From Arctopsyche grandis (taxonomy: Eukaryota; Arthropoda; Insecta; Trichoptera; Hydropsychidae), in contig NC_135358.1 in assembly GCF_051622035.1 (NCBI RefSeq), positions 12,716,001 through 12,780,000 on the forward strand: a DNA stretch of 64,000 nt. The letters are read 5' to 3'. Shown here in pieces: positions 1 through 12,593 of this stretch. A program made the translations under genes and the position numbers. The first letter of the stretch is position 1. The number at the start of each line of letters is the position of its first letter. The notes under the pieces are model-generated. The model saw only the letters and a list, made by a program, of their open reading frames with translations, did not search any database and had not been told where the DNA came from.

Positions 1-912
1 TGTTTAAATATTGTGGTTTGTAATGATAAGTGTGTCATTGTGTCGCCTGTATTTTTTTTATTATAATTTGATGTGAAATTATGTTTACAAAGTAATTGGG
101 GTTAGAATTATTATTAAAATAATCATGTGGATATAATAATATCAGAAAATTATTTAAATAATGTTGATTTTATGTTCATATGTACATATAATATGATTTT
201 GAGAATTCGCCGATTTGTATTCAGGGGCATTGAGTAAAAAATGAATTGATGAATATATAAAATTTTATATTAGTGTTCGTGAGAAAGCGGAACAAATCGG
301 TGTAAGATCTGACAACTTTTTTATGAATCTATCAGATGTGTGATGCCTTTTTTAAACATGCAAATCTGCCAGGTGCTTAAATCATTTTTTTACTGAACAC
401 CAAAAATAATGCACTGAAAAGAAATACCAAGACAACAATCTTGACTTAAAGGTGAAGGACCGGCAAATATACATATGTACATATATAAAATATGATATGG
501 TCAGTAGGAAAATACCTCTTCAATTTTATTTTAAAAAATCTTTATGCATTTCAATACCCAATTTGTAAACTTCGTAAATTTACCTTGGTTAAAAACACTA
601 TTTTTATGCTATTATTTAAAATAATTACAAACCCACATGTGTTAAAACAAACTTCTCAAAACTTAAAACAAAAAAAGCGATAAAAATGTATATAGTTATG
701 TTAATAACCAAGCGAAACTACATAATAAAAATCTTGTAAAAATAGATTGATATGTAGATGTTTAACAAAATCGAAATCAAAAGTAACAGTTCTTTGGAGT
801 TATTTTTGACGCTAGAAATGAATGAAAAGTAGATATCCATTTTGCATATTTTAATGTGTAGGTTGTTATAAATAAATTATCATAAATATACATAATTTGT
901 TATTTTTTGCAG
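1..912. other. Probable intron of the cadherin gene
   Basis: AT-rich sequence with no recognisable coding exon. It ends in a good acceptor (TTTTTTGCAG) just before the first visible cadherin exon at 913. That exon already encodes mature ectodomain, so the signal-peptide exon should lie upstream of the window or in a very short exon I cannot see. The 63-codon open frame at 492-683 has no family resemblance and looks like chance. Confidence 0.6.
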
Positions 913-3900
913 GTTTATGTGAAGTGGAAACTGGTCAGTCAAGTATCATCTTGGACATCGAAGAAAGTCGCGGAAGCTGTTCGTATAATCCATTTACATA
1001 CATTGATATATTTGATTTTTGTTAAATGAAAATTGTAACGTAATGAGATTTTTATTTTAGATATTCAACAATCAACAAAACCAGCAGAACTTCCGATTGA
1101 AGGAGATCCTTTTTCTGAAATAATTTTAGACTTAGTTTTCCCCAAAGGAAATCCCATATTTATATTGAATGGAAAAAAATTGCAACTATTGGAGCCATTG
1201 GATAGAGATGCTGAGAATTTATCTCACATTGTTTTCCAGGTAATACTTATTTTATACTATAAGAAAAATTATGATATATTTTATATTCTATATAAATATT
1301 CAACGGATATACACTATAATAATATTAATATTTTTCAGTTAACATGCTTAGTGAAAGCAACAAAAAAGAAAAGGACTATTCCTGTGATTGTAAGAGTTTC
1401 TGATGTCAATGATAACGCTCCTATATTTCAAAATACACCATACGAAACGACCGTATCTGAGGTTATTAGTAGCTTTAGTATTTTTTGTATTTTATTTAAT
1501 TATTGTATTTTAATATATGTTTATTTATGTTTTCAGTTAACACCAATAGGAACAACAATATTCCAAAATATAAAAGCAACTGATGCTGACGCAGGAGTTA
1601 ACGGTCTAGCAGAATATTTCATTGTCGAAGGAGATGGAAAGAATATTGGAACAGATTCAGGTGTTGGAAATGATAGAATCAACACTGCCGATGGTTTTGG
1701 ATATTTTTCGATTAATCTACCTCATCAGGGCCAAGTTACTGTGAATAGAAGTCTTGACTATGAAAGAACACAGCGATACTTAGTGACAATTGTTGCATCG
1801 GTAAGAACCATCATTTATTTATAATGTTCCTTTCAATGATTCTAGAAAATACTAAAGTTTTAATATCTGAACTATTCTAGGACCGGGCCAGAAATTCCTC
1901 CGAACGATTTTCGAGTACAACTACTCTCACTGTCAATGTGAAAGACGATGACGACCAAGATCCCTCGTTCATTTACAAGGGATGCATGTTACATGATGGT
2001 GCATGTATTAATCCTGAATATTTTTCTTCTGTGAGAATTCAATTTATTTTGTTCATATAAATTTTGCTTCCATGTGTTAAAACTTCGTTTGTATTGTATA
2101 GGTGTCAAGTGGCATATTAGCTGGAATATTAAATATTCATCCAGAGAAAATTCAAGCTATCGATATGGATACAATAAACTCTCCTATACGTTATAGTATT
2201 TTACAAGGCACACCATCATCATACAACGAATATTTTGAAATTAATCCTACTACGGGTGCTGTTAGGCAAACGAAAGCCGTAGACACTGGAATAGCCAAAA
2301 AATTTGATCTCATTATAAAGGTAAATAAACTAACTATAATATATGAGTCATTATATTTGAAATTGGCGTAAGTCCACTTTTCTTCATTTCGGGAAATTTC
2401 TCGGCAAACATTAAATATAATGTTTTGCGATTTACAATATTTAAAAATACTGGTGGGCTGTAATAAGTTTATTCTGCTTTTCGGAGATTTTGGACTTATC
2501 GAATTAACAGTAGTGATAACAATTTGTGAATTAAGTCAAACTGAAATAGTGTTTTTGGAACTGGAAATTGGACTTCCGCCACTTTCAAATATAACAGCTC
2601 ATATTTTTCAATCTGCTGGTTATTTTCAACTACATAATAAAAATATAAATGAAAATATAGGCAGAAGAAATGTCCGAAGCTAAACGATTCACTACTGCTA
2701 AACTGATGATTGTCGTCAAACCTGTGGATGCGAATCCACCCGTGATTCACGCATCTTCACTTGAAGGACATGTGAATGAAAATGAGCCTATCGGTACAAA
2801 GGTTTTGGATACAAACAGCAATCCAATTGTACTCGCTGTTTCCGACGATGATCTGGTATATTTCATAATTTTAATAAATATAAATAGTGCAATAGAATTT
2901 GTAATAAGTTTGATATTCACTTATAGGGTCCTAACGATATTAAACCAATTTACGCTTTCGAACTCACAACAAACTATTTCCAAATTGATAAAAATGGTAT
3001 ATTGGTTGTCAACGAAGAAAATCTCGATCGAGATCCTCCAAGTCCTGGAACTTACAGATTCCAAGTATGTCGATGAAGCTTTAATGTTTTAATCTTTTAT
3101 GCTTACTTTTAATATAAATATTAAAACTACTTGTAATATGCTTAGGTTGTAGCCCGGGAAGCAAATGGTCAAGGAGCCTCAGCACCTTTATCATTAGAAG
3201 TAGCTTTAGATGATGTTAATGACAACGCTCCAATATTAGTACCACTTCCACACGTCAATGTTCCAGCTGGTGAAGGACGAAGGCTTGTCGTAAAGGTAAA
3301 TTCTGTATATGTATAATGTATTCATATTATAATAAATATTTTCTTTTATATTGGCAATAATGCTAATTATATATTTGTATTAATTTTTAATTATTATATT
3401 GTTTTTTTTTCATTATAGGTGGAAGCTTCAGATAATGATTCTGGAGAAAATGCGCACATAGTTTATGGTATTTATCATGTATCAAATAATGGTGCTAATA
3501 AATTCAAAATTGATCCTAAAACAGGAGAAATAGGTATTATTCATTTGAATAATTTAGTTCCGATGAAAATATAATGTTTTAGAATATAGTAAATTTAATT
3601 TTAAATTTTTAGAAACGGTTGGTAAACTCGATGCTGGAGAGCAATACAGTATCACCGTTCAGGCAAAAGACGTTGGTGGACTTTCTAGTCAGGGTATTGT
3701 AGAAGTAACTGTTTCTCCAGGACCGAATACTCGAGCACCTGTATTTAAACAAAGCGTATACGAAGTGCAAGTGTCTGAAGGTGCAAGTATTAATTCAACC
3801 GTTGTTTCTTTATTGGTCAGTACATATTCCAAATATGACATTTTATAGAATCAGCCTTGGTTTATTGAATTCAGTGTTTATTGGAATTTTTAGGCAGTTG

Positions 3901-6900
3901 ATCCTGAAAATGATCCTATCACTTATTCCATAATATCTGGAAACGACTTGCGACAATTTTCAATAAGCCCGAATAATGGAGTTATCAGTATAATACGAAA
4001 ATTAGACAGAGAAGATTTGACGAGATATCAATTGGTGCATATAGTTTAATTAAAATCTCATAATATGACTGTGTCTACTTTTTAAATGATTTATTTAACT
4101 ATCCTGTGATTTTTATAGATGGTGAAAGCTGAAGATACTGGTAAACTTTCAACCACAGCGACAGTGAATATAAAAGTAACTGATATCAACGATAAAAATC
4201 CAGAATTTGTCGAAAGTGAAATGCCATATGTTTTTAAAGTCAAAGAAGGTATTTTTATTGCATTTTGAATTGTTTGTATTTTATATTTAAATAACATGTT
4301 TGTATTTTACACTTCTCAATATTTATTAAAGGTTTAACTAACGTCACCGTTGGTAGAGTTAGAGCGACAGATCTTGATGAAGGAATTAATGCTTTAGTGA
4401 CCTATTCTCTACCTCAAGACATTCCATTTGTGATTAATAATCACACTGGAGAAATAGTCACTAAAATGGCATTGGATTATGAAACAAAAAAGGTAGTGAT
4501 TTATATTTTACAGAAATTAATATAGAAAAAATTTTAAATGACTAAAATTGTTTTTTTTTTTGTTAAAGGATTATACATTTGTGGTGACTGCAAAAGATGG
4601 AGCTCCAGAGCCTAGATTAGGTACAGCTAGTGTAACGGTACAGGTTTTAGATGTGCCAGACGAAGTGCCAACATTCCCAAAGTCAACAGATAGAATATCT
4701 GTTCCAGAGAATGTTCCTGATTTTCTGGTTACTAAAGTGACTGTAAGTAATAATAAAAATAGGCTTATTAATTTTAATATTAGATTTAATTAACATAAAT
4801 CAATAAATTTTTTTAGGCACATGATCCTGATACAATGAAAGAAATCACATACATAATAAAACAAGGCAATACTGATATGTTTTCAATTGATAGAAAAACA
4901 GGAATAGTGAAAACTCTTAGGGGTTTGGATTATGAGCGTGAAAATATGTATGTCTTGATCATCGGTACGGAAGAAAACAATTCCAAAGAAGACGGATCTA
5001 CTACTAAAGTCTTTGTAGATGTTGAGGTAATCATTATTTTCATGAGTGTAAGTAAATATTTTTTGCGATATGTTTCAAAATATGTTTTGAAATGTAATTT
5101 TTAGGATCGCAACGATTTGCCACCAACATTCACATCAGTGACTCGTCCAATAACACTTGATGATGAAGTATCTATTGGTACAATCGTAACAACTATGATT
5201 GCAACTGATTCAGATGGTACATCACCTAATAATAAAGTACGCTATCAACTTGTTGGACGAGGAATGGCATCCAAGTACTTCCAAATAGATTCTGATACTG
5301 GAGTACTGCGGATAAGAGATGATCTCAGAAAAGAGCTGAGCAGTGAATATCAAGTGAGTGTTGTATTTTGAATTGGATTTGTTGTTTTTTTTAAGTGTGT
5401 ACATAAAATAAATGTGATTGTTTTAGGTGGATATAAGAGCTTATGATTTGGGCGAGCCTCAATTATCTAGTGTTAGCACTTTGAGTGTCTATGTCAGACA
5501 CGTAGCTACGGTACCTCCAGAAGTATGTACTATTTACAATGTGTAATATGAGTGTAATGATATTTTGGTATTAATTTGTAAAATAATTTTCAGATTGGCT
5601 TAAGTTTCGCTGATACATCTTATACTGAAGAAGTGACTGAAAACGCTACGGCAAACACATTACTAAAAACAATTGTTATTATAAATCATAGAGCTCACAG
5701 TGAAAACATTCCATTGAAGTGCGAAATTTCTAAAGGGAATGAAGATAGTAAGTTTTATTTTTATATTAAAACTATGAGCTAAATGTAGATGCATGCCCAC
5801 TATGATTATAGTAATAAAGTCAATATCGGTTAGACTGATATCTAGTAAATATGTACATATATTTATAAAGGGAAATATTTATTTCAATATTATATCAAGC
5901 AATAGTGGTTCAGAAAAATAAGTAATATGTTTGGGATGAAAAAGTTACATTTTCCAACTTTTCAAAGAAATTCCAATTTTAATTGCAAAAAAATGGTCAA
6001 TTAAATTATTTCTTTTGTATTTAGATATATTATTATGTAGATGAGACTAATGATATACCTATAGAAAAAATATTATATTATATAGGTAAATATACATCTG
6101 CCAATTTTTCTATATAATTTTGAAGTGGTAAGATGATCGAAAAGATATACATATGTATTTGTTTATACAGAAGTACATATTATGTATATGAAATAAGTCA
6201 ATTTTTAGTTAATTTGAGGTATATAGAGTTGAAATAGTATATGCCTTATCATAATAATCTATGGTATCAGTTTCAATAATATGATGATTATAATTTCAGA
6301 TCTATTTTATGCTACGATGACAGATGATAGAAATTGCGCAATTTATCTCAAAACGCCTAGCTTGGACTACGAAAATCGAACTGAATATTTATTAGAAGTG
6401 CATTTAGATTCTCTTCAAGGACTGATAAATCCAGATAAAAGTTATGCTAGTCTCAAACTCCATGTTAAAGATATAAACGATAATTCACCAATGTTTATTT
6501 ACCCAGACCAATCTGAAATTAAATTAGCTCGGAAAAAGTTCTATGCTATTGTTTCCAAAGAGTTAGACTTGGATTCAAATATCATACAAGTGCAGGTAAT
6601 ATTTTCTATTATTTTGAAATTACTTTGTTTTAAAGAATTTTATTGAGAAGTTTTTTTTGCAGGCAAGAGATGCAGATAGTGGGAATTTCGGTAAAATTTT
6701 ATATAAGGAATCAAAATGGTCAGATTTAGATGAAGAATTTTTCAATCTCGATTCAAAGTCAGGAATCATAAGAAATTCTAAAACTTTTGAGTCTATCGCC
6801 GATGAACAACTACCGTTTGTTCTCAACGTATTAGCAAGAGATAATCCAGATTCCAGAACAGATTATAAGGCATCTATTGCCCCAGTAATTGTAAGAAAAT

Positions 6901-8829
6901 TCTTTAATTATATTATTAATGGTATGGAAAGTTCTCACTATCGTGTTAGTTTAATAAAAAATATGTTCGATTAACATTTTAGGTAAATTTACTAACAAAG
7001 GACAATGCGTTGATATTGGTATTCAAAGATGCTCGCCCAGAAATGATTAGACTTCAATCCAAGAACATTTCGAGAGTTTTAGAGGAGAAAAGTAATTTAA
7101 TTGTTGGAATTGAAAAATTCACGCCTAGACAATATATTACCGAAAATGACACACTGGAATTCGATCCGACTGGTACTGATGTATGGTTCTATGCAATCGA
7201 TCCTACTTCTGGGAAAATATTACATAGAAACTCATCACGTGTACAAAGGTAAAACATATTCACTATACCTATGCCTATATGTGTGTATTTAATTGTTAAA
7301 AAACATTAAATTGAAATAATTTTATAGATCAATACTAGATCCTGCAGCACAATCAAACATAACGTTTGTAATGTCGGGAGTGGTGCGTGCTACAGCTGCT
7401 GCAGTACATGCTCCTTTACCACCACCTACGCCACCACGTGCAAGACTATCGCCTGCAGCTCCTGACGCCTTTCCATATGCCTTAATAATTATAGCGTGTA
7501 TTATATTTGTCTTGGGACTTGCTGGAATAATCTATATTTGTGTATCGTGGAACAGGTATTAAGATTTCCATACATCTTGATTTTACAATTACATTTTTTT
7601 TTAGTGAATATAATACGATTTTTTATGATTTTGTAGATATAGGAATTATAAATCAAGAATACAAAGACATTACAGTAATGCGCCATCAAGGTACGATCCG
7701 GTGATTAGTGGGACGGCACCCAGTATAGACACTCCTAGTCTTAAGGAATACGAAACTCAAGTTTTAAACATGGCTGTGCCTTTGGACGATTGTGATAGTT
7801 GCAATGATTTGCAGTTAGATTTCAGTGCTAACAACCACACGTTCAGTTTAGATAATGTTAGCTATATTACTAAAGATAATGGTGAGTTGAATGATAATTC
7901 TAATCAATGTACATAGTTCAAAACCAAACTTTTTTGTATTTTTTTAATAATATAATAACTGCTGAATTACTATACCATTAAAAATGAATTTTTAGGACAA
8001 CAAAGTCCAACGTCGTCGGAAGCGGCCACAACGGCCCGAGCATCCAGCGTAGCAAGTCCCACCGACTATATGCACTCAAATATTCATACGTTGAATAGGA
8101 ACAATGTCTCTTCCATTTACAGAAATAATAATCATCATCTGTCTACACTTCCACGCAATGATCATCACCATCATCATCAGCAGCAAAATAATAGTTTTTT
8201 GGATACATTTGGAAGGAATAATAATAGAAACCAACAGCAAAACAATACATTCAACAGGAATAAAAATAATTTAAATTTGTTGACGAAATCGTTAGGAAAG
8301 GAAAAGAACGAAAATAAAAATAATAACACCTTGAAAAGAAATCCAGAAGGCGCAATTATGGCTTACGATGAAATACCTGGTCATAATACCATATTTCAAA
8401 GGTAGCAATTGTAAATATTTTTTATACATATATTCTGTAATTATTATAAAAATATAAGGAGGTTTTTATTATTATTAGCATAAAGTCAAACATTTTTTGA
8501 ATCGTTACGAGTGTAATAAATTTACATATTTCATATATGAAGATGGATGAACTTTTAAAGTGAAATATTGTACTAGAAAAAAATGACATTCATTTAATTT
8601 TCGCTATTTCTATCCTTCATACATATATCTTTCATTGCCAATTGCTTCAATATCAAAGAATTTATTTCTCAATATGATTAATGCTTTGCAATTTTGTAGG
8701 TCATCGGATGAAGAAGGAATGGCCAGCCCGTCCAATGATAATGTAACATTCGGCAAGAGGGACTACTCTCAAATGGGTTTCTCGTACCTCAACGACAGAT
8801 CGCCAGTCGAAACCACCACAGAATTATAA
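913..8829 (+). CDS. Cad99C: Cad99C/protocadherin-15-like cadherin (5' end missing)
   Basis: Single-pass adhesion cadherin of the Cad99C/PCDH15 group, which acts in apical microvilli or brush borders. Twenty-six exons: 913-978, 1061-1239, 1339-1461, 1537-1800, 1881-2030, 2102-2320, 2661-2855, 2927-3064, 3146-3295, 3419-3533, 3613-3815, 3894-4034, 4119-4248, 4332-4492, 4569-4742, 4817-5026, 5105-5353, 5427-5522, 5594-5747, 6300-6595, 6663-6890, 6983-7248, 7328-7555, 7637-7881, 7996-8401, 8700-8829. Phases agree throughout, giving about 1,637 residues. Drosophila Cad99C is about 1,700. Ten EC-type linkers are visible, canonical in VNDNAP, INDKNP and INDNSP and degenerate in others. Next come a membrane-adjacent domain without calcium motifs (6983-7360), a Pro-rich stalk, a TM helix (about 7476-7550) and a cytosolic tail rich in Asn, His and Gln, ending TTEL. 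N-terminal CEVETGQSS and DLVFPKGNP look Cad99C-like. The ortholog name is inferred; the cadherin class is certain. The signal peptide is not in view. Confidence 0.88.
2341..2604. mobile_element. MITE, family A, in a cadherin intron
   Basis: About 264 bp lying wholly inside intron 2321-2660. The ends are inverted repeats of roughly 35 bp: left reads ATATGAGTCATTATATTTGA, and right ends in TTCAAATATAACAGCTCATA. A near-full copy lies at 55688-55960 and a solo end at 50101-50154. No coding capacity. The target duplication is ambiguous because the flanks are AT-rich. Terminal-repeat symmetry and multi-copy status are seen; the transposase superfamily is unknown. Confidence 0.75.
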
Positions 8830-10869
8830 TTATTTATTGTATAAATATACATATGTGGCCAATTCGCGTACAAGTGAACTTAATTCTACGTGAGAATCGA
8901 TGTAATTCTCATCTTATGAAAATTATTTTTATACAATCTTTTTTACAACACAATGTAAAATACTTCATCAGTATAAATCGCTAAAACTATTTCTACTGAT
9001 CTTTTTTATAACGGACTTACATACTATACTTTCGTGTTATTAGACCATTTAAATTAAAATTTTGAATGTTGAGAATTCAAAAAATAATTTACCATTCGAT
9101 CTACATACATATGTGTATGTGTATAAAATCCAAACAATCTAAGAATGGGATTATGTACATACATATATTCTTAGTTGAACTTTATCTATTTAACTGGATT
9201 AATTAATGAGTTATTGTCACTGAGTGTTGTCACATAATAGATCCATTCTAAAACAATTGTAGATTATGTTGAAACCTTATTTATTATGTGAATGCTTACC
9301 AACTACACGATTTTTTGTACATAAAAAGTATGCGATTTAGATTCGAAGTATAAATATACTCATTTGTTGTGAATATTACAAAATTACCATTTGTATAAAA
9401 AATGATATGATATTAATTGTTAATATTTTAAATGTATTTAGTTATCGAATGACTGAAATTAATATAGCATACGTCCTGCCAATGCAGAACTACCCTGTAT
9501 AGTTTTTGCCAAAAGTTCTGCAATGAATTTGTGTATAAATATAAGTGTATGTGTGCGTGTGCGTAGTATTTGAGTGGTTGTAATTTTTTTTTAATGTATA
9601 ATTTGATTAATTTTTGCAATTATTATTGATGAAATATTCATCTTGTCAGTGTGCATAAACGTTTATTATTTATTGTGTATTTGTATATTGCTCATAATTT
9701 ATAGGTATAATAACAAATTTTAGTTCATAAATTGTGTATTTTTTATGTAATTAAAACGAATCAAATATATACGAATTTATACAAATTGTTTTTTTTCTTT
9801 TCAATTCTTATATTTTATGTACGTTGACGTGAATTAGAATGATTATATTCGTATGTATGTATATTTCTTTAGTTAAATCCAGCACTTGCTATCCATCATA
9901 CATATAATGAGTAGTTCATTGTATGTATTCATGATAAAATAGCACTGGTTCAAGATTCCAATGTGCTAAAAAGATCACACGCCTGTCGAATAGATCAAAT
10001 GCAAAAGTTTTCGTATGAATTTTACAGTAGTTCTCCAACAGAATGGCATATTTTAAACGAATAGTAATTATTTTTGACTACTGTATTTTAGCTTCTGAAA
10101 TATGTTTGTTTATATTAACGTTGTCATCACATTATTGATAAATTACTCACTAGATCTAGAAAATCATATCCTAATAAATTATTTGTTACAAACTTTATAT
10201 GTACGTACATATTTCAGCAAAAGTTTGAGTAGCATCAGTTGTAATCGCAATTCCTATTTATAATTGAGATGCATAGGAATATAAGTGCTTGAATGAGTGA
10301 ATTGATATTTCAGAGCACGGACAATGACATTTGCCTAATTTGGATGCCATTGCACTATGCTAAAAAGCGTATTTTGTAATACGTATCGTCATATGATATA
10401 CAATTGGTAATAATCAAAGCATTTACGTACATACATACATACACATTTAAAATTCCGATTGTTTTTTTTGATTTTTAAATGCTTTTTATTATTACGAAAT
10501 TATGTTCACAATACATCTTATATCTATTTTAATAGCTACTGATCTACTGATCATTTTCTATTTTACAATTTTAATTTAATTTGGTTAGTAATCACAGTAT
10601 TATATTATTCTAATGTTAATCTAAAGCATAATAGGAAAAAGAGCTCAAAAACCTATTTACAATCCTTACAAATTCCGATTGTTGAGTTCAATGTATTATA
10701 TAATAATTATTCTTCTTGTTGGTCACCTCGTTTTTTTCTTGTATTGAAAGTTGTAGATCATAGAAGTAATTCTTATCTTATACTATTTATGACACTTAAA
10801 TCAAACTAAACTTCAAAATTTCTTAGCCATGAGATTTTTTTTCTTTTTACAATATTAGGTGTTATTTTC
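8830..10869. other. Cadherin 3' UTR and intergenic sequence
   Basis: AT-rich, with no coding exon recognised. The proximal part should be the cadherin 3' UTR. Only weak ATTAAA-type polyadenylation signals are seen (for example near 9054 and 9749), so the transcript end is not fixed. Short ACATACATATGT-type palindromes recur here. Confidence 0.5.
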
Positions 10870-11286
10870 CGGTCTCCGTGATTTGACAGAATGTTAAATT
10901 ACAGAAAACGCAAATATCAGAATGCAAAGATCGAAAATCGAAAGATCTCAAGTCGAAAGATAAAAAAAAATGGTGCATGGTAAACGGTACATACTCACGT
11001 ACATACTCACTTAATTTGCGCGAGCAGGATACAACAGGAACAAGAGGAACATGCTTTTCCTCCCGTGTTAATGTGCGCGCGCAGAATACGGGAGGAAAAG
11101 CATGTTCCTCTTGTTCCTGTTGTATCCTGCTCGCGCAAATTAAGTGAGTATGTACGAGAGTATGTACCGTTTACCATGCACCATTTTTTTTTTGATCTTT
11201 CGACTTAAGATCTTTCAATTTTCGATCTTTGCCTTCCGATATTTGCGTTTTCTGTAATTCAACATTCTGTCAAGTCACGTAGACCC
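10870..11286. mobile_element. Long foldback element with 9-bp target duplication
   Basis: Left arm 10870-11066 and right arm 11088-11286 are reverse complements over nearly 200 bp, with few mismatches, around a 21-nt loop (11067-11087) holding GTGCGCGCGC. The 9-mer GTTATTTTC occurs directly on both sides (10861-10869 and 11287-11295), a perfect target-site duplication. Long inverted repeats with a 9-bp duplication fit a non-autonomous MULE (Mutator-like) element. No ORF is present. The arms share a GCGAG-AGGATACAA core with the smaller foldback at 49900-50073. Confidence 0.85.
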
Positions 11287-11295
11287 GTTATTTTC

Positions 11296-12528
11296 AGTTG
11301 AATCTTGACATATGAAAATTTTTATTTTTTGTCTTTTATATTGAATGTAAGTAAAAACGGATAATTGATTTTGAAGCAATATCAATTCACATGAAAATTT
11401 ATTCACAAATACCAAACAAACGTATTTTTACAGCTTTCAAAAAATTGTTAAGTTAGTTGCGTACTATATGTACACATATATAATATAATTACGCTGACCA
11501 TACATACGTCCTTAATTTAAGAGGAAAGTTCTTTATTTGACTGCTCTATAAAATTTATTTATTGTCTGATTAATTTATATTCTAAAATTGCCCTTTTGTC
11601 GTTTATTTTGTAATAACGACTATCGCTAAAAATATTGGCGCCGAAATATTTAAAGATGCTATTTATAAATTTTATTAAACCTGTATAGATTATATTAGGT
11701 ATATATACGTAAACTACAAACCAGTATATTTACAGAAAAAAAAACCGGAGCGGAGTCGTCAATATTTTCTAAGTTTGACCCATTGAAATCGAATATGATA
11801 ATGATTTTTGTTGGTTTCTTTTTGTTCATAAGTTACGAGTCTTTAACTCAAAATCTAATATTGCTATTCCAAAATTGAGTATTGGAATCAATAGTCACAT
11901 GTTTTTCCTATTGATTGTGATTTTTCAATGCTTTGAAATACTTATAATTGACATTCTAGCGAATTTTAAAAGTAGAAAATATATTTTTTTTCCGTGATGT
12001 AATGAGCTTATTTCGCTAATTTTTCACTTTAACATGTTTATAACGATTGGTTTTCTATCCCAACATATTTTTTTAACTAAACCATTAATTCGACCGGTAA
12101 ATGTCTTTTACATTTCAATAATATGTAATATAGGTAAATATGACTGCTCAAAATCCTAAATTTTGTATGCTTATATTTTATAATAAATGTTATAAACTTA
12201 TAAAGCATTTTTTTAAGTTCTAAAATGATTCTTTATATGTCCTATATTTTCTCCAAAAAATATGTTCACCGTAGATATAATATGAAAATCATAAGTAAAA
12301 TAATTGATATAAAATATATGAAAACACTTATGAATGAAAAGAAAATTCTTATATTTGAAAAATGTTTTATGTATTAGATGTAAATACTATACTTTGCATA
12401 CTGGTATGTGTTATTAACAACGTATGGTTGTAATATAGATTAGTTCGCATTGCATTGGTAGATGTCAATCTGTCACAATTAGGGTGAAGAATGGCAAGTG
12501 ATCATTGGCGATGACGGGAGTTTTAAAA
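11296..12528. other. Intergenic, no gene seen
   Basis: AT-rich sequence without coding-like frames or recognised repeats. Confidence 0.5.
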
Positions 12529-12593
12529 GGCTTGGGCATGGACTAGCCCGAGCCATAAGGCCCTCGACGGCCACTGTGGCTGCACCGAGGGCC
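12529..12593. other. Two adjacent GC-rich hairpins
   Basis: Two stem-loops stand out in very AT-rich surroundings. Hairpin 1 (12529-12554) pairs GGCTTGGGC with GCCCGAGCC over an 8-nt loop. Hairpin 2 (12559-12593) pairs GGCCCTCG with CGAGGGCC and contains an inner palindrome, GCCACTGTGGC. The GC-rich patch extends to roughly 12480-12630. It could be a structured RNA or a fragment of a retroelement or SINE. The strand of any transcript is unknown. Confidence 0.45.

Noticed and set aside
492..683. Possible signal-peptide exon for the cadherin
   Set aside because: The frame lacks a signal-peptide profile and a donor in the needed phase.
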